Positions 7,346 to 14,778 of a DNA stretch of 15,917 nt are shown piece after piece (positions within the stretch are counted from its first letter, which is position 1; every line of letters begins with the position of its first letter). The translations under genes were made by a program, and so were the position numbers. Origin of the DNA: Deltaproteobacteria bacterium. GTDB taxonomy: Bacteria > Desulfobacterota > Syntrophia > Syntrophales > UBA2210. The stretch is taken from contig JAFGPZ010000142.1 in NCBI GenBank assembly GCA_016935935.1, forward strand, positions 1 to 15,917, read 5' to 3'. The notes below the pieces were generated by a model. The model saw nothing but the letters and a program-made list of their open reading frames with translations. It made no database searches and was not told where the DNA came from.

Positions 7346-9087
7346 ATGCCCCTGTTGCCGGATGCCTCTGCGCTCTGTATGAGATGGGCCTTCGCGTAGT
7401 ATCCATCGCGAGAGATAAGCTCATCGTGGGTACCTGACTCCAACACCTTCCCATCTTCCAGTATGATGATGTGGTCGGCAAACTGGATCGCCGGAAGGCG
7501 GTGAGAGGCAATAATAATTGTTTTCCCCCGGGCCAGGGAAAGGATCGTCTCGATGATCGCTGCCGCCGTCTGCGTGTCAACCTGGCCGATGGGATCGTCG
7601 AGCAGGAGAATGGGCGGGTCCTTGATCAACGCCCTTGCAATAACGATTCTCTGTTTCTGGCCTCCCGATAGTACGATGCCCTTTTCACCAACGATGGTTT
7701 CGAAGCCGGAGGGAAAGGACATGACTGTATCGTAGAGGGCAGCTCTCTTTGAGGCCTCAATGAGGATATCTTCAGCTACATCTGCACCAAAGGTAATATT
7801 TTCCCTGATGGTACCGGAGAAAAGGAAAGGTTCCTGTGGGACAAAACCGATAAAGCCCCTCAGGTCATGGAGCTTCATCTTTCTTATATCTTCACCATCT
7901 ATTCTAATACTGCCTCCTGTCACGTCGTATATGCGAGGTATGAGTTTCAAAAGCGTCGTCTTTCCACTTCCTTGCGCGCCGGCTATACCAAGGACTGTTC
8001 CGCGTTCAACTACAAAACTGATGTTCGACAATAACGGAAGAGCCTGACTTTGATAAGAAAAGTTCACTCCCGTAAAAGATATTTTCCCGTTAATTGATGA
8101 TTTTGGTTGCGCATCTTTGGCCTCAGCTATATCCGGTGACCTCTGAAATATACGGTCGAGCCTGTCCAGTGAGGCCGAACCGCGCTGGATCAGGTTTGTG
8201 ACCCAGCCCATGGCCATCATGGGCCATGTCAGCAGGTTGAGGTAGGAGATAAAGGCGACAAAATCGCCAATGGTAATCTCTGCCAATATGGTCTGGCGAC
8301 CCCCCAGGAACAGGACAACTGCCAGACTGATATTTGTAAAAAGGAGCATCATGGGGAAGAACATCCCTGTTATTTTCACCAGATTGATGTTTTCCTCGAT
8401 ATACTTGTTCGACACGACCCCCACACGAGCCGCCGCATTCTTTTCACGATTAAATGCTTTGATTATGCGAATGCCCGAGAAGCTTTCCCTTACCGCTTCC
8501 GTTAATTCCGAAAATGTAGCCTGGACTTTCGTGTAGCGATGATGCATCCTCTTAGCCAGCGTTCGCGTTATCAGAACTATGGCCGGCATGGGAATAAGCG
8601 CAAAAAAGGTCAGTTTCAAATTTATATAGGCCATAAAGCAGATGGCGGCGCTTCCAAGAAAAAGCGCATCCGTCATTGCGACCATACCCATTCCAACGGC
8701 CATGCGTATATTGTTTATATCATTTGTGGCGTGGGCCATTAGATCACCGGTTTTTGTCTTGCCGAAGTAATCCGCTGAGAGTGTCTGAATGTGGAAAAAG
8801 AGACGATTGCGAAGATCTTTCTCGATTTCCCGCGATGTGCCGATGAGAAATCGCCTCCATACAAACCGAAGGAGGGCCATCATAACGGCAATAACAATGA
8901 TCTCCCCTGCATAAAGAGCAAGCTGAGACCTGTCGACATGCAGCGTCGTCAAGTCGTCGACGGCCCATTTTATGACCCTTGGTATGAAAAGTTGTAGTGT
9001 ATCGACACACACAAGGCATAATACACCTGCGGCGATAACCGCGCGCCGGCGCATAAGGTATGGTTTTATTATATCAAAAGACTTCAT
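7342..9087 (-). CDS. ABC exporter half-transporter, degenerate Walker B (BmrC-like, heterodimer partner)
   Basis: A 581-residue membrane-ATPase fusion and first gene of the exporter pair. The membrane domain covers about 15-300 with six likely helices. The ATPase domain has Walker A GAQGSGKT (370-377), Q-loop Q418 in VPQEPFLFSGT, a canonical LSGGQ (473-477), and H529. The Walker B reads LLLDD (494-498), so the catalytic glutamate is aspartate (D498), as in BmrC, TM287 and MdlA. The composite site built from this subunit's Walker motifs and the partner's altered LSSGE should therefore be weakly hydrolytic, while the other site stays canonical. The ATG at 9087 has GGAG four bases upstream (close spacing). 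A promoter must lie in 9088-9298, but no convincing -35/-10 pair was seen. Confidence 0.93.
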   Translation of the reverse strand: MKSFDIIKPYLMRRRAVIAAGVLCLVCVDTLQLFIPRVIKWAVDDLTTLHVDRSQLALYAGEIIVIAVMMALLRFVWRRFLIGTSREIEKDLRNRLFFHIQTLSADYFGKTKTGDLMAHATNDINNIRMAVGMGMVAMTDALFLGSAAICFMAYINLKLTFFALIPMPAIVLITRTLAKRMHHRYTKVQATFSELTEAVRESFSGIRIIKAFNREKNAAARVGVVSNKYIEENINLVKITGMFFPMMLLFTNISLAVVLFLGGRQTILAEITIGDFVAFISYLNLLTWPMMAMGWVTNLIQRGSASLDRLDRIFQRSPDIAEAKDAQPKSSINGKISFTGVNFSYQSQALPLLSNISFVVERGTVLGIAGAQGSGKTTLLKLIPRIYDVTGGSIRIDGEDIRKMKLHDLRGFIGFVPQEPFLFSGTIRENITFGADVAEDILIEASKRAALYDTVMSFPSGFETIVGEKGIVLSGGQKQRIVIARALIKDPPILLLDDPIGQVDTQTAAAIIETILSLARGKTIIIASHRLPAIQFADHIIILEDGKVLESGTHDELISRDGYYAKAHLIQSAEASGNRGI

Positions 9088-9298
9088 GATTCTCCGATTT
9101 GCATTTCATCCGCTTACTATGACAGTTGCATTCTGTAAAGAAATTTTCAGAAAAGCCTCGACATGGGGGAATGAAATATGATGGCTTCGTAAAAAGCAAA
9201 AAATAGTGTCCTTCCTGCGAAAGCAGGAATCCGAATTGATATTACTGGATTTCTTGTCAAACACGGAATGACAAAAGATGTAGAGACATGATCGCCGC
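9088..9298. other. Intergenic region between kamA and the ABC exporter operon
   Basis: This 211-base gap contains the palindromic repeat at 9207-9273, and between it and the exporter start about 120 AT-rich bases that should include the exporter promoter. On the minus strand, TTTACA and CATAGT-like boxes occur but with poor spacing, so no promoter is called. A GATGGCTTCGTAAAAAG string (9180-9196) flanks the repeat. Confidence 0.5.
9207..9273. repeat. Short palindromic (REP/MITE-like) intergenic repeat
   Basis: This 67-bp imperfect palindrome has ends TGTCCTTCC and GGAATGACA that match as inverted repeats at eight of nine positions. The left half folds as a perfect seven-pair hairpin, TTCCTGC (9212-9218), loop GAAA, GCAGGAA (9223-9229). 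The right half (9251-9268) forms a weaker, bulged hairpin around TGTCAAACA. From memory, elements with the ATTCCTGC-GAAA-GCAGGAAT core recur in gaps of Desulfobacterota genomes; only one copy is in this window, so repetitiveness is inferred. On the minus strand the hairpin is followed by a T-run (ATTTTTTGC, 9205-9197), so it may also terminate kamA transcription. Confidence 0.6.
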
Positions 9299-10393
9299 TC
9301 AGTTCAACTCCCTCATTGACTTGCCTGCCTCATCGCCGGCATGGCATGAGGAAGCTTCGAGGGAGAGCTTGCCTGCGCCGCCGGGAATGTCGATGACGTA
9401 CCTGGGAATACAGAGACCTGATACATGACCCCAGAGTTTTTCCATAATACCCCTGCCAACAGAAATTTCAGTCTGGAAATGGGTGGCACCCTTTACTGGC
9501 TCGCATTGGAAGAGATAATAGGGTCTGACGGAGATCTTCTGGAGCCCCTGCAGGAGATTGCGCATCGTCTCCGGAGTATCGTTCACACCCTTGAGAAGTA
9601 CCGACTGATTGGAAAGGGGAATACCAGCTTCAAGAAGCATTTCACATGCCCTGGCCGATTCCTCCGTTATCTCACGGGGATGGTTGAACTGGGTGTTGAA
9701 CCAGAGAGGCCGGTATTTTTTAAGCATTCGGCAAAGCCCAGGTGTGATCCGCATAGGAAGAACTACAGGAATCCTGCTCCCGATCCTGACCACCTCCACA
9801 TGTTTTATGCCTGTCAGAGACGCAAGTATATACTCGAGTAAATCCTCATTTATCACAAGGGGATCGCCACCGGAGAGTATCACCTCCCTGACGGCGGGAG
9901 TGTTAGCCACATATTTAACCATAGCAGCAAGAGACGCCGGTGAGGCATCCTTTGCGCCGATGGCCCCGCCCCATCTCCGCTTTCTGTTGCAGTGCCGGCA
10001 ATATGTAGCGCACCGTGATGTTATCATGGCAAGACATCGGTCGGAATACCGATGGATAAGGCCGGGCACGACGGTGTCCCTCTCCTCACCAAGGGGATCC
10101 TCATAACCGCCGGCCAGGGGATCTATCTCTCTGACCTGGGGAAGACACTGGAGAGCTATGGGATCCTTGCTGTCCCAGCTTTCAATAAGGGAAATATAAT
10201 ATGGGGTAACGAACATATGATATGTATCGACAACGGGATTCAGATCAGAAGCATTGCCACCGAAGAGCGATAAACATTCACCCAGCTGACTTGGGCTATA
10301 GATGCTGTTTCTCAACTGCCAATGCCAGTCTCCCCATTGTTCATGACTATGTGGGAAAAATTTTTCACGATAGAGGGGACTGTTCATATGCAT
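9299..10393 (-). CDS. KamA-family radical SAM/PLP aminomutase (short form)
   Basis: A 364-residue enzyme of the lysine 2,3-aminomutase family, which moves an alpha-amino group using a 5'-deoxyadenosyl radical and PLP. The radical cluster motif is C128-ATY-C132-RH-C135 followed by NRKR, with R137 matching the substrate-carboxylate arginine. The PLP lysine is K342 in IDIPGGAGK. The two aspartates that hold lysine's side-chain amine in the Clostridium enzyme appear conserved (GVND; D335 before PGG), favouring lysine over glutamate. It ends about 20 residues after the PLP lysine, so the C-terminal zinc-binding segment of classical LAM is absent; EpmB-like enzymes are similarly short. A TAA directly precedes the ATG, so translation starts here or at codon 3; there is no clear SD. 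It lies 62 bases after the MmgE/PrpD gene, perhaps in one operon. The exact substrate is unproven. Confidence 0.85.
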   Translation of the reverse strand: MHMNSPLYREKFFPHSHEQWGDWHWQLRNSIYSPSQLGECLSLFGGNASDLNPVVDTYHMFVTPYYISLIESWDSKDPIALQCLPQVREIDPLAGGYEDPLGEERDTVVPGLIHRYSDRCLAMITSRCATYCRHCNRKRRWGGAIGAKDASPASLAAMVKYVANTPAVREVILSGGDPLVINEDLLEYILASLTGIKHVEVVRIGSRIPVVLPMRITPGLCRMLKKYRPLWFNTQFNHPREITEESARACEMLLEAGIPLSNQSVLLKGVNDTPETMRNLLQGLQKISVRPYYLFQCEPVKGATHFQTEISVGRGIMEKLWGHVSGLCIPRYVIDIPGGAGKLSLEASSCHAGDEAGKSMRELN

Positions 10394-10455
10394 TTATATA
10401 TCCGCAAAGAGCATTATCTTCCCGACAGCCTGTTGCCGAGTCCGCAATTTTTTAC

Positions 10456-11817
10456 CTAATCTGGAAGCGCGGCGATTTGATCTACGAAATCTTTCATATC
10501 TTCTTCCCTTTCCAGAGACATAACCTTATCCATAACAAATTCGGCTTTTTGTTCTCCCCAGACAGGCTGGCAGATATCCATAAACTTATTTTTAATCCTG
10601 CGCCTTTTCTCTTCCAGTCCCGGAATTTCTCTAAATACATCGGAGGACTTTTCGTATATCTTTCCCCCCTTTGTCTTCAATGTAACCCGCGCTTCCATTG
10701 GTTGAAGATCTTCTCCCAGCTTTAAAGATATTTTTTTCATGAATTCCCTGATACCGGGGTCATTAACCTTTTCATCGGTGAATCCCTTCAGACCTGTATC
10801 ACCCCTGATGATGGCGTTTGCGAGACAGTAATGAATACTGAATTTACCTTCCAGAGCTGTTTTCGGATCAGTCTTACCCGCCGCATTCAACGCCAGCTGT
10901 GTCGAATGTACCGTGATCGACTTTACGTCATCGGGCAACAACTGCTCTTTATTAACAAGATAGAGGACAGATTCAATGGCAGAGTGGGTAAAATGACAGG
11001 ACGCATGATATTTCTGAGCCAGCCTGTCAAAATCCCATGTTTTACCCAGACTGTCGAGTGCTGGTTGGTCTATATGACCCCCGAAAACTTGGAGATAGCC
11101 GTCTGTGCCTTCAAGGAGGTCTTCGGCACAGGTATAATTATCCTCCGCAAGCAGCGCTGCCCTGAGACCTGCCTGAGCTGCATTCCCCGCATGTAAGGCC
11201 TTCGTCATGGTTCCAAAAACGACCTTTAAGCCTGAAGAAAGGGTCCCTGCCAGGGACAGAGCATAGGTCGTCTGCTGCTCATTCAATCCCAGAAGACGCG
11301 CGCAACCAGCAGCGGAGGCAAAATGTCCCATTGTTGATGTCGTATGCAACCCGGCATTGTACTGTGACATGCCGACACAACTGCCGATGAGCGCCGCCAC
11401 CTTATAACCAATGATATAGGCTGCAAGAAACTCTGCGCCACTTTTACCTTTCCACTCGGAAAGGGCCAATACCGAAGGGAAAAGACCGACCGACGCATGC
11501 CTGATGTCGATCGTTGTCGTATCGTCATAATCGGTTACGTGGGAGGCAGCTCCGTTGATAATGGCCGCCTGCGTTACATTTTTCTTGACGCCGTGCCCTA
11601 AAATGGAGGCCTGCTCATTTCCACCCATCATTTCCGCATATCTCATCAATTTGATCACCAGGGGATTGTCCACACCAATCATGGCACAGCCCAGCCAATC
11701 AAGAAAGACAACCTTGCAGTTTTCATATGCATCACGCGGTATACTGTTCATATCCGTCGTGACAATAAATTGGGCAATCCGTCGAGTTAGTCCAAGATCT
11801 ATAAATTCTTTACTCAT
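10456..11817 (-). CDS. MmgE/PrpD-family protein
   Basis: A 453-residue protein of the family that includes 2-methylcitrate dehydratase PrpD, cis-aconitate decarboxylase and iminodisuccinate epimerase. Family landmarks are visible: NGAASHVTDYDDT (88-100), a HAS triplet at 107-109, GLHTTSTMGHFASAA (156-170) and K206-ALHAGNAAQAG (206-217). Length is typical. Members act on small di- or tricarboxylic acids without a cofactor, by acid-base chemistry. The true reaction cannot be predicted here, because no prpB, prpC or acnD-type gene is nearby that would mark a methylcitrate cycle. The ATG at 11817 has an AAGGGGGG ribosome-binding site about five bases upstream. A strong terminator separates it from the Hdr operon, so it should have its own promoter in 11818-11869. 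kamA follows 62 bases downstream. Confidence 0.88.
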   Translation of the reverse strand: MSKEFIDLGLTRRIAQFIVTTDMNSIPRDAYENCKVVFLDWLGCAMIGVDNPLVIKLMRYAEMMGGNEQASILGHGVKKNVTQAAIINGAASHVTDYDDTTTIDIRHASVGLFPSVLALSEWKGKSGAEFLAAYIIGYKVAALIGSCVGMSQYNAGLHTTSTMGHFASAAGCARLLGLNEQQTTYALSLAGTLSSGLKVVFGTMTKALHAGNAAQAGLRAALLAEDNYTCAEDLLEGTDGYLQVFGGHIDQPALDSLGKTWDFDRLAQKYHASCHFTHSAIESVLYLVNKEQLLPDDVKSITVHSTQLALNAAGKTDPKTALEGKFSIHYCLANAIIRGDTGLKGFTDEKVNDPGIREFMKKISLKLGEDLQPMEARVTLKTKGGKIYEKSSDVFREIPGLEEKRRRIKNKFMDICQPVWGEQKAEFVMDKVMSLEREEDMKDFVDQIAALPD

Positions 11818-11869
11818 ATGATCCCCCCTTTCAATATATATGTCATGTTTGTACTGGAACTCCCGCCGT

Positions 11870-11902
11870 AAAACCGCCTGTGCGCTGCACGCAGACAGGC
11901 GG
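11870..11902 (-). terminator. Strong intrinsic terminator of the Hdr/Flox operon
   Basis: CCGCCTGT (11874-11881) and ACAGGCGG (11895-11902) form a perfect eight-pair GC-rich stem; the 13-base apex can pair further (GCG with CGC). Read on the minus strand, the hairpin is followed at once by TTTT (11873-11870). It lies 67 bases after the FAD/NAD gene stop and ends that operon before the MmgE/PrpD gene. There is no T-run on the plus strand. Confidence 0.8.
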
Positions 11903-11969
11903 CTGAAAATGCGTTCACTGTTCAGTTCAAAACAAATGCCACACAGGATTTATGGATAAACTTTCCGGA

Positions 11970-12809
11970 CTAATACTCCCTGGTCAGTTCTTCCAGTTCG
12001 GCGAGGGAAAACACCGGGCCATCTTTGCAGACGTACTTGTGTCCCACGTTACATCGACCACATTTGCCTATGCCGCATTTCATCCTCATCTCCAGCGACG
12101 TATATATGTTCTCTCTGGAAAAACCCAGTTCGAAGAAAACCGGGAGTGTAAAGCGAATCATGATGGGAGGACCACAGATAACCGTCACGGCGTTTTCCGA
12201 ACTGGGCGAGACCTCCTTGCAGACGGTGGGAACAAAGCCCTCTCTCCCCGTCCAGTGTTCGTCGCCCTTGTCCACCGTGACGTTCATGTCGATATCGTCT
12301 CTTTTCTCCCAGGCGGCAAGCTCATCCTTGTAGATCAGAAGCCCGGGCTCCCGGGCACCGTATACCACTGTGATCTTCCCGAAATCCGACCGGTTCTCTT
12401 CATGGATCATATAATTGATGAGCGACCGCAACGTCGTGAAGGCAAAGCCCCCTCCGACGATTACGACGTTCTTGCCCTCAAGGTACTCTATGGGCCATGT
12501 ATTCCCAAGCGGTCCCCTGACACCCATTCTCGTACCCTCTTCCATGCTGTGAAGCTCGGATGTAACGACACCCGCCTTCTGAACGGTAAACTCTATATAC
12601 CCCTTGTCGGTTGGAGAGGAGGCTATGCCTATGGGTGACTCTCCTTTGCCAAAGATGGAAAGTTCGGCAAACTGTCCCGGAAGATATTGGAAGTCATCTT
12701 CATCCTCTTTATTGACAAAGGTGAGACGAAAGGTCTTGATATCTTTGGTCGTCACTTCCGTTATTATCCTGTCTACATCGACGGGAATAGGTATGTATGG
12801 GTTCTGCAT
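11970..12809 (-). CDS. FAD/NAD(P)-binding [2Fe-2S] oxidoreductase subunit (FloxA/FlxA-, sulfhydrogenase-gamma-like)
   Basis: A 279-residue protein of the ferredoxin-reductase superfamily. It has an FAD-binding barrel (about 10-110; YLPGQFAEL, then SPIGIASSP at 58-66), a nucleotide-binding domain starting GGGFAFTTL (118-126) with CGPPIMI (213-219), and a C-terminal [2Fe-2S] site C245-x4-C250-x2-C253-x7-C261, as in PyrK, AsrB and sulfhydrogenase gamma. It should exchange electrons between NAD(P)H and the adjacent iron-sulfur subunit. I start at ATG 12809 because GTGGAG (12816-12821) sits six bases upstream and homologues begin near NPY; a GTG at 12821 lacks an SD and is part of that site. It is the last gene of the operon, followed by a strong terminator. 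Flx/Flox-Hdr complexes in sulfate reducers have the same pair of subunits. Confidence 0.9.
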   Translation of the reverse strand: MQNPYIPIPVDVDRIITEVTTKDIKTFRLTFVNKEDEDDFQYLPGQFAELSIFGKGESPIGIASSPTDKGYIEFTVQKAGVVTSELHSMEEGTRMGVRGPLGNTWPIEYLEGKNVVIVGGGFAFTTLRSLINYMIHEENRSDFGKITVVYGAREPGLLIYKDELAAWEKRDDIDMNVTVDKGDEHWTGREGFVPTVCKEVSPSSENAVTVICGPPIMIRFTLPVFFELGFSRENIYTSLEMRMKCGIGKCGRCNVGHKYVCKDGPVFSLAELEELTREY

Positions 12810-12815
12810 CGGTAT

Positions 12816-12821
12816 CTCCAC
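12816..12821 (-). promoter_or_regulatory. Ribosome-binding site deciding the FAD/NAD gene start
   Basis: GTGGAG on the minus strand lies six bases before ATG 12809. The GTG of this site is itself a possible start (12821), but nothing SD-like precedes it, so the ATG is preferred. Confidence 0.6.
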
Positions 12822-12824
12822 AAA

Positions 12825-13850
12825 CTATAGGTTAGAAATGTCTGTTACGATCTTTCGTATGTCAATATTCACCGGGCAGTACATGACACAGCGGCCGCAG
12901 CCGACACAGGCGATGGCATCATAGTTGTCCACAAAGTACCTGAACTTATGCATGGCACGTTGCCGCCACCGCTCCTTCTGGGAGGAACGGGGATTGTGAC
13001 CCGATGTCTCCATCGTAAAGAGCCACGACATGCAGGAATCCCAGGAGCGGATCCTCCGCCCATCCTCCTTTTTGACCTCGTCGGTAATGTCAAAGCAGTG
13101 ACAGGTGGGGCAAAGATACGTGCAGGTCCCACAGGCGAGACAGCTCTGATGAATCGTATCCCAGAAGGGGTGGTCGAAATTCTCGTCTAACCAGGGTTTT
13201 ATCGCACGCGCCGGCACCGCCCCGTTGACCGCCTTTTCAGCCGCATCAGAGAGTTCCTTTTTCTTTGCCTCGAGAGCCTCATCCGCCGCCGGAAGGTCCC
13301 CCATCTTCTTCAGGAGTTTCTCTCCCTTCGGGGTCACGAATTCGGCAAGGTAGCTGTCCCCCATATCGATGAGACTGACATCGACGCCCTCGGAAGAGAA
13401 AGGATGCCCGTCCACGGAGGTGCAGAAACAGGTGGTGTAGGGCGGCCGGACACAGGCAAGGGAGATTATCGTCGTTTTTTCCCGGCGGTCAATGTAATAG
13501 GGATCTTTATATTCGGGATCGTTGAAGACGTTGTCGAGAAGGACAAAACTCCTCGCATCACAGGGACGGACACCGAAGAGAACCGCTTCCTGCGCCTCCG
13601 CATCCACGCTGGAAAGCTCTCTGCCCCGTTCCGTCCTCATGTATCTCATCATCACTTCGGTCTGGGGGAAAAAGAAGTTCTTCGGGGTGTTCTTTGTATT
13701 ATCGAACTCCAGGAGAGGCTCCATCCCCTCCTCCAGAACCTTGAAAAGGACGTTGTCCTCATCCCGGACGGGGGCATATACCACCATACTCTGCGCCATC
13801 TCTTTGATTATACCAGCCAAGGCGTCTTTCTTTATGACTCTCTTTTCCAT
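12825..13850 (-). CDS. 4Fe-4S dicluster electron-transfer subunit (FloxB/FlxB-, AsrA-, sulfhydrogenase-beta-like)
   Basis: A 341-residue iron-sulfur protein. The N-terminal two-thirds includes LFGVRPCDARSF (91-102) and a second cysteine group C133, C141 and C143 (CFC), both typical of the AsrA/sulfhydrogenase-beta family. The C-terminal part carries two ferredoxin-type motifs, C237-x2-C-x2-C-x3-C247 followed by PTCHC, and C315-x2-C-x2-C-x3-C325 followed by PVN. It should relay electrons between the FAD/NAD subunit encoded next (stop and downstream ATG 15 bases apart) and HdrB/HdrC. The ATG at 13850 has AAGGGA four bases upstream. In sulfite reductase (AsrABC) and NiFe sulfhydrogenases the same pair serves other catalytic subunits, but neither an asrC nor a hydrogenase large subunit is here, while HdrB and HdrC are adjacent. 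Confidence 0.88.
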   Translation of the reverse strand: MEKRVIKKDALAGIIKEMAQSMVVYAPVRDEDNVLFKVLEEGMEPLLEFDNTKNTPKNFFFPQTEVMMRYMRTERGRELSSVDAEAQEAVLFGVRPCDARSFVLLDNVFNDPEYKDPYYIDRREKTTIISLACVRPPYTTCFCTSVDGHPFSSEGVDVSLIDMGDSYLAEFVTPKGEKLLKKMGDLPAADEALEAKKKELSDAAEKAVNGAVPARAIKPWLDENFDHPFWDTIHQSCLACGTCTYLCPTCHCFDITDEVKKEDGRRIRSWDSCMSWLFTMETSGHNPRSSQKERWRQRAMHKFRYFVDNYDAIACVGCGRCVMYCPVNIDIRKIVTDISNL

Positions 13851-13894
13851 ATCTTCCCTTAATTGCCTCGTTTATCGTACCAGATGTAAAGACC

Positions 13895-14746
13895 CTAAAG
13901 CAATCCCAGCGATGTCAGGAGGGGCCGCGGGTCGACGTTGTGCATTTTGAACCACGATTCAGGTCCCTTAAGGCCGAGGGCAAGGGCTACAACCTCGGTA
14001 AAGTAGAATGCCGGGAGTCTCACGTCTTTACTGGCCCGCGTGTCCAGGTTCGCGAAGCAGACCGGACAGGCCGTTACGATGCAGTTCGCTCCCGCTTCCG
14101 TGGCCATCCGCATCATCTTGTCCACAAGGTTTACGACCATCGCTGACTTACTTAGGGTCAGGCTCCCCCCGCAACAATCCGTTTTACACGACCAGTTGCG
14201 CACATCAGCCCCCAGGGCTCCCATGATTCCATCCATCATGTAGGGATTCTCGTAATCGTCAAACTGACACACCTCGGGGGGTCTCAGGAGGAGACAGCCG
14301 TAATAGGATACCGGCTTGAGACCATCGAGCTTCCTGATAACGGCCTCAGTGAGAGGCTCAAGCCCGATATCATTATAGATAATGTCTATGGGACTTCTCA
14401 CCGAGACGCTGGCATCGTACTGTGCACCTATGATCCCTTCTAACTCGGTCTTCAAGGAATCGTCTGTTTCCAGGTGGTGCTGTGCGCTCTTGAAACGATT
14501 GAAACAGGCGGCACAGGGAACCATCATGTTAGCCAGCCCATCCTTCTGCGCGGCGATAAGATTACGCGCAGGAAGAGCGAGGGACAACTTGAAATTGGTC
14601 ATGTGGGCCGAGGACGCACCGCAACAGGACCAGTCATCTACCTCCTTCAGCTCGATTCCCAAGGCATCGCTGACGGCCTTTACCGACAGGTCATATTCCT
14701 TCCCCGTGGCATGGAGTGAACATCCTGGATAGTATGAAACTTTCAA
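13895..14746 (-). CDS. hdrB: Heterodisulfide reductase subunit B-like protein (two CCG domains)
   Basis: A 283-residue HdrB homologue. Both CCG domains are complete: C9, C41-C42, C78, C81 and C151, C191-C192, C227, C230. In the methanogen enzyme each such five-cysteine set holds a non-cubane [4Fe-4S] cluster that splits the CoM-S-S-CoB disulfide. This bacterium presumably lacks those thiols, so the disulfide or other acceptor is unknown; bacterial Flx-Hdr work proposes a small thiol/disulfide carrier protein. The start is TTG at 14746, strongly supported by AAGGAGG (14753-14759) six bases upstream and by the YYPGC motif right after it. It sits between hdrC (32 bases upstream) and the iron-sulfur subunit gene (44 bases downstream), which argues for one complex. 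Confidence 0.93.
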   Translation of the reverse strand: MKVSYYPGCSLHATGKEYDLSVKAVSDALGIELKEVDDWSCCGASSAHMTNFKLSLALPARNLIAAQKDGLANMMVPCAACFNRFKSAQHHLETDDSLKTELEGIIGAQYDASVSVRSPIDIIYNDIGLEPLTEAVIRKLDGLKPVSYYGCLLLRPPEVCQFDDYENPYMMDGIMGALGADVRNWSCKTDCCGGSLTLSKSAMVVNLVDKMMRMATEAGANCIVTACPVCFANLDTRASKDVRLPAFYFTEVVALALGLKGPESWFKMHNVDPRPLLTSLGLL

Positions 14747-14752
14747 CTACAG

Positions 14753-14759
14753 CCTCCTT
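14753..14759 (-). promoter_or_regulatory. Consensus ribosome-binding site for the TTG start of hdrB
   Basis: AAGGAGG on the minus strand, six bases before TTG 14746. The perfect site and spacing settle the non-ATG start. Confidence 0.75.
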
Positions 14760-14778
14760 GAACATCGCGTGTATATAT

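Noticed and set aside
8744..9019. Minus-strand 91-codon frame inside the 581-residue ABC gene
   Set aside because: Out-of-frame shadow with no motif; the exporter frame runs straight through it.
10456..11817. 2-methylcitrate dehydratase (prpD) of a propionate pathway
   Set aside because: The family is right, but no methylcitrate synthase, methylisocitrate lyase or AcnD gene is adjacent, so the specific name is not supported.
11952..12638. 228-codon open frame on the plus strand
   Set aside because: Antisense to the FAD/NAD protein and lacking any family motif or ribosome-binding site.
12810..12821. GTG 12821 as the start of the FAD/NAD protein
   Set aside because: The GTG is part of the GTGGAG ribosome-binding site for ATG 12809 and has no site of its own.
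11970..13850. Anaerobic sulfite reductase AsrAB or NiFe sulfhydrogenase beta/gamma
   Set aside because: The families are homologous, but no AsrC or hydrogenase subunit is next to them, and HdrB and HdrC are; a Flox/Flx role fits the neighbours better.
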